NCBI RefSeq assembly: GCF_024979315.1
Contig: NZ_JANLCK010000005.1
Location: 62,001-126,000, forward strand
Direction: 5' to 3'
Length of the DNA stretch: 64,000 nt
Origin: Herbiconiux oxytropis
GTDB lineage: Bacteria; Actinomycetota; Actinomycetes; Actinomycetales; Microbacteriaceae
The translations under genes were made by a program, and so were the position numbers. Under the pieces are notes generated by a model, which was given only the letters and a program-made list of their open reading frames with translations, was not told where the DNA came from and did not search any database. This document shows, piece by piece, positions 11,754 to 21,763 of this stretch (its first letter is position 1; every line of letters begins with the position of its first letter).

Positions 11754-14700
11754 TTAGCCAAAGTACACAAACTCGTAGCCTCCGAGGCTCAGCTGGAGCC
11801 ACGCGTCCTCGCCCTGCGGCGCGGGGGCGGGCGGGGTGCACGTGGTGCCGATCACGACGCCGGAACCCGATTCGGGCGTGGGTGGGGCGGCGGCCGTGGA
11901 GCCGCAGCTGTACTCGGGCACGAGCGAGCCGTTGGGCGGATCGGAGAGCCAGCTCCAGCTCGTGCCGTCATAGACGGGCGCCGATCCGAACTCGAACGTG
12001 AGCGACGGGGCGGGCGCTGTGAGGGGCGCCGAGTAGGGCGTGCACACCTCGATGCCACTCGCGAGATCGCAGACCCGCACGGCGTAGCGGTAGGCCTCGC
12101 CGAACGCCCCGTTCGTGACCGCACGCGGGAACCCTCCCAGGGTGAACGACTGAGCGGAACCGACGGGAGCACCACCCGCGTCGACCTGCTGCACCCAGTA
12201 GCGCGGCGAGGTGACGGGCGAGGTGGTGGGCACCGACCGCAGCTGCAGGTCGACGATCGCACCCTGCTGAACCATCGAGGAATCGATCCGGCTCGTGTCG
12301 ACGACCCCCGGGCTCGGCACCGTCATGGCCGAGACCACGGCGGAGGGCGTGCACCCGGCGGCGTTGTAGCCCCACACCACGAACGGGTAGCTCGTGTCGA
12401 CCGCGGTGAGCCCGGAGAAGACCGCGGAGCGCGCGCCCTGGCCGAGGTCGAGCTGCTCCACGACGGCGCCGCCGGTCGAGGGAGCGACCACTCGGCCCGG
12501 CGCCGGAGTCGTGACCGTGCACGCCTGCGCACCGCCCGGCGCCGCAGTCGTGCCTGGTGTGAGCCGCTGCACGAAGTAGCCGGCCACGGCGTCTCCGTTG
12601 CCCGGGAACTCCGCCCAGCTGAGCGTGACGGTGCCGGCCGGCAGGCCGCCGCCGGTGACCGCGGTGACCGTCGACGAGGCGGGGGCGCCGAACGGGGTCG
12701 CCGTGGCCGACGACGACGCCCAGACCGCGAGCGCCGGGAAGGCGTCGTTGCGCGCGGTCACCGTGACGGTGGCCGGCGAGCCGTTGGTGAGACCGCGCAC
12801 GACGCTCGAGCAGCCGGCCCCGTCGCATCCGGCGCCTGCCGCATCGACCGTCTCGACGAGGCTGCCGCCCGCGCTCACGTCGTACTGCCGCACCGGCGAT
12901 CCGCCCGCCCCCACGGCGGCGGGAGACCACCGCACCTCGAGGGCGCCGTCGCGCGGGGCGAGCTGCAGCGCGCCGGGAGCGGTGGGGAGGAGATCCGACC
13001 AGATCGGCGAGGCGTAGGCCGTGGGCTCGGAGACGCCGATGTTGTTCGTCGCCGTGACGCCGATCGTGACGGCTTCACCCGGACCGTTCCCCGGGGTGCG
13101 CACGGCGCAGCGCGTGCTCGCGCACGCGGTGCTCACGGTGCCGCCCGAGACGGAGCGGGCCGTGGCCGTGAAGCCCGTGATGGATGAGTTGTTCGAAGCG
13201 CCCGGCGAGAACACGACGTCGACCGAGCGGTCGCCGAAGCCCGTGACCGCCAGCCCGCCGACGGGGCCCGGCCGGTCCTGCACCGCGATCCGGACCGTGC
13301 CCCACGCGGCCCGCTGCGGATCGCGCGTGGCGTCGAGCACCTGGTACTGCACGGCCACGTCGGAGGGCGGGGCGTCGGCCGCCGCCGTGATGCGCAGCTG
13401 ACGCCGGTCGGCGCTCGGGGTGACGGTGAGACCGGCCGGCAACGAGCCGGTGTCGACCCCGCGCACCGCGGTGACCGTGAGGGGCGACTCGGGGAACGGA
13501 TTCGTGGCTTCGTCGTTGGCGAGCACGTCGATGGTCGTGGTGGTGCCGCGCGGCGCGATGACCGTGTCGTCGGCGGGCACCGTGACAGGCCGGGTCGAGG
13601 CGACCACGGTGAGCGAGATCCGCCCCGGCTTGCCGGCCGTGCTGCCGCTGGACACGCCGATCGAGAGCGCCCCCGTGGTGCCCAGGCGCGCATCCGGATC
13701 AGCGGTGATCGTGAGCTGCTGACCGAGCAGCACCGTGCCGAAGCCCGCCGAGCGTGGTTCGAGCAGCTGGAAGGCGAGGTCGCCTGCACCGGAGGTCGAG
13801 GTGGTGAGCTTCGCGAGGTCGACCACGCGCCGGGCCCCCGGCTCGACCTCGAGCACCGCACCCGCGAAGACCGGCGGCTGGTTCTCGCGCGGGGTGACCG
13901 TGATGGGCAGCACGAGGGTGGCGGTGCGAGCGTCGGGCCCCGTGCCGTCGGCGACCTCGAACGAGATCGAGGCCGGGCCGAAGTACCCCTCGGAACTGCG
14001 GTAGACGAGGGTGCCCGCACCCGAGGTCAGCGCCCCGCCGTCGGCGTGGGTGGCGCGCACCGAATTGGGGTCGGCGATCACGACGTCGTCTCCGCCGATC
14101 GCCACGACCTGCTCGGCGAGCGGGATGCGCAGGGCGCGCCCTGACTCGACGCTCAGTCGGGGAGCGCCCTTGCGCAGCTGGGGCAGGGCGTCGTCCTGAC
14201 CCGGCACCCAGATGAAGCCGGTCGACCGCACGTCGGGATCGTCGGGGTGGGCGAGGGTGAAGGGGATGACCTGACGCTCCGGCCGCACCGAGACCCGCAC
14301 CTCGCCGCCGACGACCTCGGCCACGCGGGCGTAGGCCGGGAGCACCGAGAGCCACAGCTCGCCGGCGCCGCCCTCCGCGAAGAAGACGTTCTCGCGCACG
14401 TCGACGTCGACCGTGTCGGAGTCGAGGATGTCGCTCAGCGTGAGCACGGTGTCGCTCACGAGCGGCCGCGCGAGCGGGGCGTCGGGGCGGACGTCGACGG
14501 TGGCGAAGCTCGAACCGGTGCCGCCTCGCTCGTTGGCGACCGTGTAGAGGAAGCCGTAGCGGCCGGGTTCGGCCGGGGTCTCCACCGAGAGCATGCCGCC
14601 CTCGACGACCGTCGCGACGGCGGCGGGCCCCGAGCCGTCGCCGAGCGGCTCGACGGCGGTCACGGTGAGGGCGGAGCCCTCGGGATCGGAGTCGTTCTCG

Positions 14701-17700
14701 AGCACCCGCACAAGCACCGACTTGCCGGGCCGCACGAGCACCTCGTCGGGCGCTGCCACCGGGTTCCGCGCCCCCTCGGCGCGTGCGCCGACGCCCACCC
14801 GCACGGTGCCGGTGGCCCGCGCTCCGAGACGGTCGACCACGGTGTAACCGAAGGTGTCGGTGCCCGTGGAGTAGTCCCCTGCCGTGTAGTCGATCCAGTC
14901 GCTGCCGCTGTCGGCCACGGCGCCCTTCTCGGGCACCGAGTCGATGCCGACGAACTGCACGGAATCGCCGTCGGGGTCGATCCCGGCCACCGGGACCGGG
15001 ATGCGCACGGTCTCGCCGGCGACGACCCTGGCGGTGACGAGAGGGGGGACGGGAGCGGCGTTCACGGTGGGATCGGCCTCACGCACGCTCATGGTCACTG
15101 TGGCGGTCGACCACTGTCCGTCCGGGGCGTCGACGCGGTACTCGGCCGTGAAGTCGCCCGGGGTCGACGGTGCCAGGTAGCGCAGCACACTGCCCGAGGT
15201 GAAGAGCAGCCCGGCGTCGGCGGCGAGCGGGCGCACGAGGTCGGCATTGAGGCTCAGGGCGTCGCCGTCCGGCTGCGAGTCGTTGGCGAGCACGGGGATG
15301 TCGACCACGTCGCCCACCCGAACCGACGCGGAGTCGGCGGTCGCGACGGGCGGCTGACGCACGGCGGGCTCGGGGATCTCCACGACACCGACAGAGCCGG
15401 ATGCCTCGGCCAGGCCGTTCGTGATGGTGTACGTCACCGAGAGGCCGCCGGTCTCGAGCGGGCGCGTGAGGGTGATTCGGAGGAGCCTCTGCTCGATCAC
15501 CTCCACCCGGAGGCCTTCGGCGCCGGCTCCGGCGACCGGGGCGGCTGCGGTGACCATGAGCACCCCACCGGCCGGGTCGAAGTCGCTCGCCAGCACGTCG
15601 ACGTCGACGCTCGAGTTCTGGCGGGCGAAGGCGGCGTGCGGCACGGTGACCGGGCGCGTGCTGGCATCCGGCGGCAGTTCGGCGATGACCCGGATGACAC
15701 CGGACGCGGTCTTCGAACCGTCCGACACGGCGTAGTCGACGAGCCCCTCCCCCACCGTGTCGGCGGTGATCCGCAGCGTGCCGCCGGCGTAGTCGGGCGC
15801 GAGACCGTAGCCCTCGTGGGCGGGCACCCCGGCGAGCCGGAGGCCGCTGCCCCCGCCTGTGACGTGGGCGAGCGGATCGACCTCGAGCTCCTGCCCCACG
15901 TGCACGAACGCCACGAAGCCCTCGGCCCTGAGCGGCACGTCGGCGGCCTCGTGCACCCCCACGACCACGGTGCCCGCGGTCGAGGAGACACCGTCGCTCA
16001 CCGTGACCGAGACCTCCTTCTGCCCCGTGCCCTGACCGGAGTCGGTGAAGGTGAGCACGCCCTCCGGCGTGAACGAGACGGCATCGGGCGAGGCCGTGCT
16101 CGCCTGCAGGAGGTAGAAGGCGTCGCCGTCGGGATCGAACCAGTCGGCGCGGATGTCCACCTCGCCCCGGCCGCCGAGCGCCACGTCGAGCCTCGGTGTG
16201 GTGCTCTGCACGGGAGCGGAGTTCTCCGCGTCGGCCCGCACCTGCACGCGCACCGTCGCGTCGTCGGTGCCGCCTCTGCCGTCCGAGATCGTGTAGGCGA
16301 AGGCGACCTCGCCCGAGGCCTCCGGGGGCAGCGTGATCTGCAGCTGCTGGGAGTCGGCGATGGCGTCGACGGTCCAGCCGGCATCCGGGGCGACGACCGT
16401 GCCGTCGATGACGACCACGTCGCCATTGGGGTCGTAGTCGTTCAGCAGCACGGGGAGCACCGTCGTGCGGCCGGGGCGGGCGCCGAGCTCGTCGTCGCCG
16501 GCCACGGGCGGGCGCTGGGCGGGGTCGGTCTCGACGGGCTCGTCGGTCACCACGTCGTCCGACTCCTCGTCGGCCGGCGGCTCGGGCAGGAGCTCCTCCC
16601 AGCCGTCGATGAGGGCGTTCTGCCGCGTGACGTCCCACGCGCGGCCCGTCACGCGATCGGAGAGCAGCACGCCGCCGGCTCCGTCGGTGCGGAACACGAG
16701 CTCGTCGCCGCTCGCGGAGGCCTCGCGGGTGGACTCGACTCCGGCGTCCGCCCCGGCACCGGCCTCGTTCTCGTCGCCGACCGGGACCCCGTCGCACCTG
16801 GCCCACGACCGGCCGTCGGTCCACGCGGCGTACCAGCACCCCTCGACCTGCACAGGGCCGACGCTCGTGCCGGAGTGCCCCTCGGAACGGGTGCTCGCGA
16901 TGCCGTCGGCGAGGGACACCTCGAGGAGGGCGCCGCCCGTGGCGAGCAGCACGGATCCCCCCGCGGCGGAGGGCCGCTGCAGCCAGACGCCGTCGTCGGC
17001 GCCCACGCTTCCGGACAGGTCGAAGTCGCCCTCACGGGTGAACAGACGCCGCTCGTCGTGGTCGTAGACCACCCACCTGTCGCCCACGGCGGTGAGCGAG
17101 AGCCGGTCCCCGGGTTCCGCGTCGATGGTCTCGCCGGTGGGGGCGCCGGATGCCGGATCCGCACGAGTGAACACCGAACCGGTCGCCGACGACACGGCGA
17201 ACAGGCTCCCCGTGCTGCCGAGCAGTGCGCTCCCGCCCGCACCGAGCGTGAGATCGGGGGCCGACTGGGGATCGAAGGCCGCGAGCGCCGCAGGATCGGC
17301 TACCCAGACGTCTCCCGACGTGGTCGAGGAGAGCACGGCCACACCATCGCCGAGCTCCACCGTCGCGTCGCCGATAGGAAGGGAGAAGGTGTCGGACACC
17401 TCGGCGTTCGCCGTGTCGACGAGCCGCGCCTCACCACCCCCGAGGTCGCTCACCACGACGGTCTGGCCCCGCTGCGCCACATCGAGTGAGCCCGATTCCA
17501 TCCGCACGGCGGCATTGAGAAGCCCCACCTGCGGATTGGCCCGGCCCGCCGCCTGGTGCAGATCGCTCGTGAGCCACACCGCGCCATCGTCGAGCTCCAC
17601 CTTCTGAGCCGTGTAGCCGGTCGAGACGAAGGCCGTGGTGGCCACGACCGCCACGAGCGCGGCGCTCGAGACGAGAGTGGTGACGAGGGAACGGCGGCCG

Positions 17701-17750
17701 CGCAGCCAGGCTCCCGCACCGGAGCGCGAGATCATCCGGGTGCTGCGCAT
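11754..17750 (-). CDS. giant membrane-anchored Ig-like/FN3 repeat protein
   Basis: A 1998-residue protein, the largest in the window. After an Arg-rich N-terminus comes one membrane segment (about residues 20-45, TTLVSSAALVAVVATTAFVS), so the bulk should be extracellular. Residues ~45-380 look like a propeller-type domain with repeated short beta motifs. Residues ~400-1500 hold tandem cadherin/Ig-like modules, each with a version of NDxDPxGDxL (NDYDPNGD, NDSQPDGD, NDSDPEGS). The last ~450 residues contain fibronectin type III modules (PGALQLAPRDGALEVRWSP). No LPxTG or C-terminal anchor is seen. The start overlaps the kinase gene by 19 bases. A surface scaffold or adhesin controlled by the kinase system is an inference. 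Confidence 0.85.
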   Translation of the reverse strand: MRSTRMISRSGAGAWLRGRRSLVTTLVSSAALVAVVATTAFVSTGYTAQKVELDDGAVWLTSDLHQAAGRANPQVGLLNAAVRMESGSLDVAQRGQTVVVSDLGGGEARLVDTANAEVSDTFSLPIGDATVELGDGVAVLSSTTSGDVWVADPAALAAFDPQSAPDLTLGAGGSALLGSTGSLFAVSSATGSVFTRADPASGAPTGETIDAEPGDRLSLTAVGDRWVVYDHDERRLFTREGDFDLSGSVGADDGVWLQRPSAAGGSVLLATGGALLEVSLADGIASTRSEGHSGTSVGPVQVEGCWYAAWTDGRSWARCDGVPVGDENEAGAGADAGVESTREASASGDELVFRTDGAGGVLLSDRVTGRAWDVTRQNALIDGWEELLPEPPADEESDDVVTDEPVETDPAQRPPVAGDDELGARPGRTTVLPVLLNDYDPNGDVVVIDGTVVAPDAGWTVDAIADSQQLQITLPPEASGEVAFAYTISDGRGGTDDATVRVQVRADAENSAPVQSTTPRLDVALGGRGEVDIRADWFDPDGDAFYLLQASTASPDAVSFTPEGVLTFTDSGQGTGQKEVSVTVSDGVSSTAGTVVVGVHEAADVPLRAEGFVAFVHVGQELEVDPLAHVTGGGSGLRLAGVPAHEGYGLAPDYAGGTLRITADTVGEGLVDYAVSDGSKTASGVIRVIAELPPDASTRPVTVPHAAFARQNSSVDVDVLASDFDPAGGVLMVTAAAPVAGAGAEGLRVEVIEQRLLRITLTRPLETGGLSVTYTITNGLAEASGSVGVVEIPEPAVRQPPVATADSASVRVGDVVDIPVLANDSQPDGDALSLNADLVRPLAADAGLLFTSGSVLRYLAPSTPGDFTAEYRVDAPDGQWSTATVTMSVREADPTVNAAPVPPLVTARVVAGETVRIPVPVAGIDPDGDSVQFVGIDSVPEKGAVADSGSDWIDYTAGDYSTGTDTFGYTVVDRLGARATGTVRVGVGARAEGARNPVAAPDEVLVRPGKSVLVRVLENDSDPEGSALTVTAVEPLGDGSGPAAVATVVEGGMLSVETPAEPGRYGFLYTVANERGGTGSSFATVDVRPDAPLARPLVSDTVLTLSDILDSDTVDVDVRENVFFAEGGAGELWLSVLPAYARVAEVVGGEVRVSVRPERQVIPFTLAHPDDPDVRSTGFIWVPGQDDALPQLRKGAPRLSVESGRALRIPLAEQVVAIGGDDVVIADPNSVRATHADGGALTSGAGTLVYRSSEGYFGPASISFEVADGTGPDARTATLVLPITVTPRENQPPVFAGAVLEVEPGARRVVDLAKLTTSTSGAGDLAFQLLEPRSAGFGTVLLGQQLTITADPDARLGTTGALSIGVSSGSTAGKPGRISLTVVASTRPVTVPADDTVIAPRGTTTTIDVLANDEATNPFPESPLTVTAVRGVDTGSLPAGLTVTPSADRRQLRITAAADAPPSDVAVQYQVLDATRDPQRAAWGTVRIAVQDRPGPVGGLAVTGFGDRSVDVVFSPGASNNSSITGFTATARSVSGGTVSTACASTRCAVRTPGNGPGEAVTIGVTATNNIGVSEPTAYASPIWSDLLPTAPGALQLAPRDGALEVRWSPAAVGAGGSPVRQYDVSAGGSLVETVDAAGAGCDGAGCSSVVRGLTNGSPATVTVTARNDAFPALAVWASSSATATPFGAPASSTVTAVTGGGLPAGTVTLSWAEFPGNGDAVAGYFVQRLTPGTTAAPGGAQACTVTTPAPGRVVAPSTGGAVVEQLDLGQGARSAVFSGLTAVDTSYPFVVWGYNAAGCTPSAVVSAMTVPSPGVVDTSRIDSSMVQQGAIVDLQLRSVPTTSPVTSPRYWVQQVDAGGAPVGSAQSFTLGGFPRAVTNGAFGEAYRYAVRVCDLASGIEVCTPYSAPLTAPAPSLTFEFGSAPVYDGTSWSWLSDPPNGSLVPEYSCGSTAAAPPTPESGSGVVIGTTCTPPAPAPQGEDAWLQLSLGGYEFVYFG

Positions 17751-19282
17751 TTCTCCGAGCTGGCCTCGCCCGTGGTGCCGGAGCGCACCACGGCGACCGT
17801 GATGCAGACGGAGGAGTCTCCCGAGGGGAACGCGGCGAACTCACGCCCTCGCTGCATCGAGTCGGCTCCGCCCTCGGTGCTCACGAGGTAGCCGTCACCC
17901 TGCTCGAGCCCGGGGTCGTCCCAGCTGAAGAGGATACGGCCGCCTGTCGTGACCGCCGTGATCTCACCGACGCGCGGGATGGAGGGATCGGACTGACCGA
18001 GGGCGAACAGAGTGATGCCGATACCGGCGAGAAGCGCGGCTCCCGCCACGACCGCCGTGACGACGATGGTGCGCCGACGGCCGGCTCGGAGGCCACCGGT
18101 ACCGCGGCGCCCGGCTGCGGCCGGACCGCGGGACGTGGTGCCCGCGGCGGCCCGGGCGCCGTTCACGCGTGTGCGATCGGACGATTCGAGCGCCGTGCGG
18201 GAGACGGCGGCGGAGTCGGTGGAACGCCCGTGGTGGCCGGGAGCCGAGCCGTCGGAGGATCCTGGGCCGGGCGCCGCGCTCGAGCCCGCGGGCCGGCGGG
18301 CCCGGCGTGCCCGCCCTCCGGCCGCCACCCCCTTCTCCGTGGCCGACGTCGTCGCGCCCGAGTGCAGCACGGTGCGCTCGTCGTCATCGCGCACGTAGCC
18401 GCTCGCCCACTCCGCCATCGCGATGTCGGCCGAGGTCTGCCCGAGACCGAGCTCGGTCTCGACCGCCTGCAGCTCGCGCAGCAGCTCGAGCGCCGAAGCC
18501 GGCCGCTCCCCCGGCTTCTTCGACAGGGCGCCGGCAAGCACCCGCTCGAGCGAGGCGGGCACATCGTGGCGCCCGATCGCCGGGAGCCGGGACTTCACGA
18601 TGCGCCGCGCCAGATCGCCGGGCGCCGACTTCGTGCCGGCCTCCTCGAAGGGCGAACGACCGGCGAGGAGCGAGTACAGGGTGGCCGCGAGAGCCCACAC
18701 CTCGGAGGCCACGGTGCCCTGCGTCTCCTCCGCCACCACCTCCGGCGCCGACCAGGGGATGGACAGGCCCACCGCCTCGGCGGCCGCTGATCCGCGCGTC
18801 GTCGACGAGATGCCGAAGTCCGAGAGCACGGGGGCGCCGTAGGCCGTGAGCAGGATGTTGGAGGGCTTGACGTCGCGATGCAGGATGCCCTGCTGGTGTG
18901 CGGTGTGGAGGGCTCCCCCGATCTTGACGCCGATGCGGAGCACCTCGGCCACGGGGAGGGGCTGCCTCCGGTAGCTCTGGCCGAGGGAGGAGGAGCACAG
19001 CTCCATGACGAGGTAGGGCCGGCCGTCGGAGGAGACCCCGGCCTCGTAGACCGTGAGGATGGACGGATGCGCGCTGAGGGTGGCCATGAGGTCGGCCTCC
19101 ACCTGGAACATGCGACGCACCTGGTCGTTGACGACCTCGGGCAGCATGACCTTGACCGCCACCTGACGGCGAGGCATGTTCTGCTCGAACAGGAAGACGT
19201 CGGCGAACCCGCCCGCACCGAGCACCCGCACCGGGGTGAAACCCGGGAGCGGCGGGGGTGCCGAGGGGAGACGCCTGGCCAT
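17732..19282 (-). CDS. membrane serine/threonine protein kinase
   Basis: A 516-residue Hanks-type kinase. Kinase domain at ~15-275: glycine loop GAGGFADVFLF, catalytic Lys in VAVKVML, ILHRDVKPSNILL, SDFGIS and WSAPEVV are intact. A basic, Pro/Ser-rich juxtamembrane region follows, then one membrane segment (VVTAVVAGAALLAGIGITLF, ~405-425) and a short extracellular FN3-like tail. It lacks the PASTA repeats of PknB-type kinases, so it is not the standard wall-sensing kinase. It lies between its likely antagonist (PP2C phosphatase) and the giant Ig/FN3 protein; two FHA proteins in the operon are possible readers of its marks. Confidence 0.92.
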   Translation of the reverse strand: MARRLPSAPPPLPGFTPVRVLGAGGFADVFLFEQNMPRRQVAVKVMLPEVVNDQVRRMFQVEADLMATLSAHPSILTVYEAGVSSDGRPYLVMELCSSSLGQSYRRQPLPVAEVLRIGVKIGGALHTAHQQGILHRDVKPSNILLTAYGAPVLSDFGISSTTRGSAAAEAVGLSIPWSAPEVVAEETQGTVASEVWALAATLYSLLAGRSPFEEAGTKSAPGDLARRIVKSRLPAIGRHDVPASLERVLAGALSKKPGERPASALELLRELQAVETELGLGQTSADIAMAEWASGYVRDDDERTVLHSGATTSATEKGVAAGGRARRARRPAGSSAAPGPGSSDGSAPGHHGRSTDSAAVSRTALESSDRTRVNGARAAAGTTSRGPAAAGRRGTGGLRAGRRRTIVVTAVVAGAALLAGIGITLFALGQSDPSIPRVGEITAVTTGGRILFSWDDPGLEQGDGYLVSTEGGADSMQRGREFAAFPSGDSSVCITVAVVRSGTTGEASSEKCAAPG

Positions 19283-19288
19283 CGGGCC

Positions 19289-20086
19289 TCAGTTCCGGCC
19301 GGCGCCGTCGTCGGTCTCGACGTCGAGCACGACGACCGTCACGTTGTCGCGCCCACCGTTGGCGAGCGCTGCCGTGACGAGCTCCCTGGCGGCGGCCTCG
19401 GCCCCGGGCGTGGTGGAGAGGTAGTGCCGGATGCCGAAGTCGGTCAGCTCCTTGGTGAGACCGTCGGAGCAGACGAGGATGCGCTGGCCGGCGACCACGG
19501 GGATGGTCGAGTAGTCGGGGATGGGCTTCTCGTGGAAGCCGACCGCACGCGTGATGACGTTGCTGTCGGGGTGGTGCTCGGCCTGCTCGCGGCTGAGCAG
19601 CCCCGCGTCGATGAGCTCCTGCACCACGGAGTGGTCGATGGTGAGCTGCTGGAGTTCTCCGTCGTGATAGAGGTAGACGCGCGAGTCGCCGATGTTGAAC
19701 ACCAGCCACGCCAGGTCGTCGTCGATCTCGGCGAGCGCCACTCCCGTGACGGTGGTGCCGGTGCCGAGCACCGACTCGTCTCCCACCTTGTCGATGTCGG
19801 TGAGCGCTCTGGCGAGCGCATCCTCGAGGGAGTCGGCGTCGGTGACGGCCTCGGCGATCTCGCCGAGGCGCTCGACCACGGCCGCACTCGCCACGTCACC
19901 CGCCGAGTGCCCGCCCATGCCGTCGGCGACCGCGAAGACCGGCACGTCCGATATCGAGCTGTCCTCGTTGCCCGCCCGCTTGTTGCCCTTGTCGCTGAGC
20001 GCGGCCCAGGACAGCGTGACGCGGCGGGGATGCGCGCCCTCGCGCGTCACGCTCACGCGCGCGCTCGTTCGACCGATCTGGGTCAC
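19289..20086 (-). CDS. PP2C-family serine/threonine phosphatase
   Basis: A 265-residue metal-dependent phosphatase that would reverse the kinase. All metal-binding motifs are visible: NKRAGNEDS, FAVADGMGGHSAGD, FNIGDSRVYLY, LVCSDGLTKEL and GGRDNVTVVVLD. GTG start at 20086 with AGGAG 8 bases upstream. Cytoplasmic, no membrane segment. Six bases separate it from the kinase gene. Confidence 0.92.
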   Translation of the reverse strand: MTQIGRTSARVSVTREGAHPRRVTLSWAALSDKGNKRAGNEDSSISDVPVFAVADGMGGHSAGDVASAAVVERLGEIAEAVTDADSLEDALARALTDIDKVGDESVLGTGTTVTGVALAEIDDDLAWLVFNIGDSRVYLYHDGELQQLTIDHSVVQELIDAGLLSREQAEHHPDSNVITRAVGFHEKPIPDYSTIPVVAGQRILVCSDGLTKELTDFGIRHYLSTTPGAEAAARELVTAALANGGRDNVTVVVLDVETDDGAGRN

Positions 20087-20117
20087 GTGACCAACTCCTG
20101 ACAGCTTTCCGGGAATC

Positions 20118-21173
20118 CTAAGCGGTGATCCCGGTGTTTCCCCGGTCTCGCGACGAGATGTGGATAACGTTTCCGTCGCCGATTTCGACGATAGCCGACC
20201 CGCTCGCCACGAACGAATCTCCCTGCCGCAGCCGCACCGGCGCCGAGCCCTGCTGACGCACGACGGTGCCGTTGGTGGAGCGGAGATCGGTGATCACCAC
20301 CGCGCGGCCGCTGAGGGCTATCTCGACGTGGTTGGACGACACCTGCTTCGTGGGCGACTCGACCGCGAGAAGGTGCTGCGGGAGGGCCGTGGGTGCGCGG
20401 CGCTCGCGGGGCCGGCGGCCGATCACGACCGATCCGGTGAGCTCGACAGGGTCTCGTCCGTCGATGCGGAGGGAGTAGGTGGTGGTGGGTGCCGGTGCGG
20501 CTTCGGGTGCGGGGGCGGCTTCGGGTGCGGGGGCGGCTTCGGCTGCCGGTGCGGCGTCGGGCGCCGCCGCTGCGGGGGGCGGCGGTGCGGGGGGCGGCGG
20601 TGCGGGCGAGGTCGAGGGCGTTCGGACCACGGTGTCGTCGTGGTCGCCCGTGTCGGTGTCGGAGGCGCCCGCACCAGCGGCCGGCGTCAGCAGCTCGGCA
20701 TCGGCGACCCACACCACGCGCGAGACGTGCACGGCACCGCTCTCGAGCGGGCGGGCATCGTCCGGCAGCTGCGGCGACGACTCGGGCACCGGGGGGAGGG
20801 CGCCGAGCGTCACTCCCACCACGTCGGTGAACTCGGCGAGCGCCCACGGCTCGGCCCCGCGCGATCCGAAGCGACGGGCGCCGCCGATCGAGAGCAGGTC
20901 GGCCGCGGCCGCGCCGCGGACGACCCCGGTCACCCGCTGGATCCGCGCGTCTCCCGGCTCCTCGAACCGCAGCACGGCGAAGGAGGCAACGGCCTCGGCA
21001 CCACGCACGGGGACGGCAGACACGATCGACTCGATCACGGGGGCGCCGTGGAGAGAAGAGCGGATGCGCGCGGCGACATCCGCCGGAACGGCGGCGGGTA
21101 CGAGAACGAGAGCGGGCCACTCCGCTAGGAGGAGCCACTCCCCCTGACCCGCCACGACGCGCAGTGCACCCAT
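20118..21173 (-). CDS. FHA-domain protein, first gene of the kinase operon
   Basis: A 351-residue protein. The N-terminal ~150 residues form an unassigned alpha/beta domain (MGALRVVAGQGEWLLLAEWP). A Pro/Ala-rich linker (about residues 195-250) includes AAPAPE repeats encoded by 18-bp tandem units. The C-terminal FHA domain shows VVIGRRPRERR, VSSNHVEIAL and DLRSTNGTVV. The architecture suggests recruitment of a phosphorylated partner to an unknown effector. The ATG at 21173 lies six bases after a -10 like TAGCGT, indicating a leaderless transcript. Confidence 0.85.
   Translation of the reverse strand: MGALRVVAGQGEWLLLAEWPALVLVPAAVPADVAARIRSSLHGAPVIESIVSAVPVRGAEAVASFAVLRFEEPGDARIQRVTGVVRGAAAADLLSIGGARRFGSRGAEPWALAEFTDVVGVTLGALPPVPESSPQLPDDARPLESGAVHVSRVVWVADAELLTPAAGAGASDTDTGDHDDTVVRTPSTSPAPPPPAPPPPAAAAPDAAPAAEAAPAPEAAPAPEAAPAPTTTYSLRIDGRDPVELTGSVVIGRRPRERRAPTALPQHLLAVESPTKQVSSNHVEIALSGRAVVITDLRSTNGTVVRQQGSAPVRLRQGDSFVASGSAIVEIGDGNVIHISSRDRGNTGITA
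20497..20550. repeat. 18-bp tandem repeats in the FHA protein linker
   Basis: Three in-frame 18-bp units (20497-20514, 20515-20532, 20533-20550) read gcggcttcgggtgcgggg with changes in the third copy. On the coding (minus) strand they give the Ala/Pro/Glu-rich linker (AAPAPE type). Further degenerate ggcggtgcgg units follow to about 20610. Confidence 0.7.
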
Positions 21174-21179
21174 GACGAC

Positions 21180-21185
21180 ACGCTA
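21180..21185 (-). promoter_or_regulatory. -10 element of the kinase/FHA operon, leaderless
   Basis: On the minus strand TAGCGT (TAnnnT) ends six bases before the ATG at 21173, placing transcription start at or beside the start codon. No good -35 was seen. Confidence 0.5.
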
Positions 21186-21256
21186 TCGCTACCGGATGAC
21201 CCGTGAGGCGGAGTGCTGTTTTCGGCACTCGGCAGGCTCTGCTGCTACGGAATCAC

Positions 21257-21285
21257 TTGCCGAAGGCCGATTCGCATGACAGGAT
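21257..21285 (+). promoter_or_regulatory. possible promoter of the lrp operon
   Basis: TTGCCG (21257-21262) and CAGGAT (21280-21285) are separated by 17 bases and end seven bases before the ATG at 21293. The -10 departs from TAnnnT at its first base, so support is modest. Confidence 0.35.
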
Positions 21286-21292
21286 CGGAGCC

Positions 21293-21763
21293 ATGAGCAG
21301 CAGCAAGTCACGCCCGCCCGGACTCGACGACACCTCCAAGGCGATCATCGAGCAGCTGCAGGACGACGGCCGCCGCTCGTACGCCGAGATCGGGAAGGCC
21401 GTCGGGCTGAGCGAGGCCGCCGTGCGTCAGCGCGTGCAGAAGCTCACCGACGCGGGGGTGATGCAGATCGTCGCCGTGACGGATCCGCTGCAGCTCGGCT
21501 TCTACCGCCAGGCGATGATCGGCCTCAAGGTGGCGGGCGACACCCGCCTCGTGGCCGACGCCCTTGCGCGGATGCCCGCGGTCGACTACGTGGTGCTCAC
21601 GGCCGGCACCTTCGACATCCTCGCCGAAGTCGTCTGCGAAGACGACGACGACCTCATCGCCCTGCTCAACTCCGAGATCCGGAAGCTCGAGGGCGTGCTC
21701 GCCACCGAAACATTCGTCTATTTGAAGCTGCACAAGCAGCTCTACAACTGGGGTACACGATGA
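21293..21763 (+). CDS. Lrp/AsnC-family transcriptional regulator
   Basis: A 156-residue DNA-binding regulator. N-terminal winged-helix HTH (about 10-60, TSKAIIEQLQDDGRRSYAEI and LSEAAVRQRVQKLTDAGVM), C-terminal RAM ligand-binding domain (about 70-150). The ATG at 21293 is chosen because it starts just before the HTH. Its stop overlaps the aminotransferase start (ATGA, 21760-21763), so it is the local regulator of that operon, probably responding to an amine or amino acid. Such PuuR-independent Lrp control of putrescine genes is inferred from context. Confidence 0.9.
   Translation: MSSSKSRPPGLDDTSKAIIEQLQDDGRRSYAEIGKAVGLSEAAVRQRVQKLTDAGVMQIVAVTDPLQLGFYRQAMIGLKVAGDTRLVADALARMPAVDYVVLTAGTFDILAEVVCEDDDDLIALLNSEIRKLEGVLATETFVYLKLHKQLYNWGTR

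Noticed and set aside
14247..17489. Long open frame (over 1000 codons) antisense to the giant Ig/FN3 gene
   Set aside because: Composition is Arg/Gly/His/Ala-rich with no domains, as expected for the complement of high-GC coding DNA; the minus-strand gene has clear repeat modules and operon overlaps.
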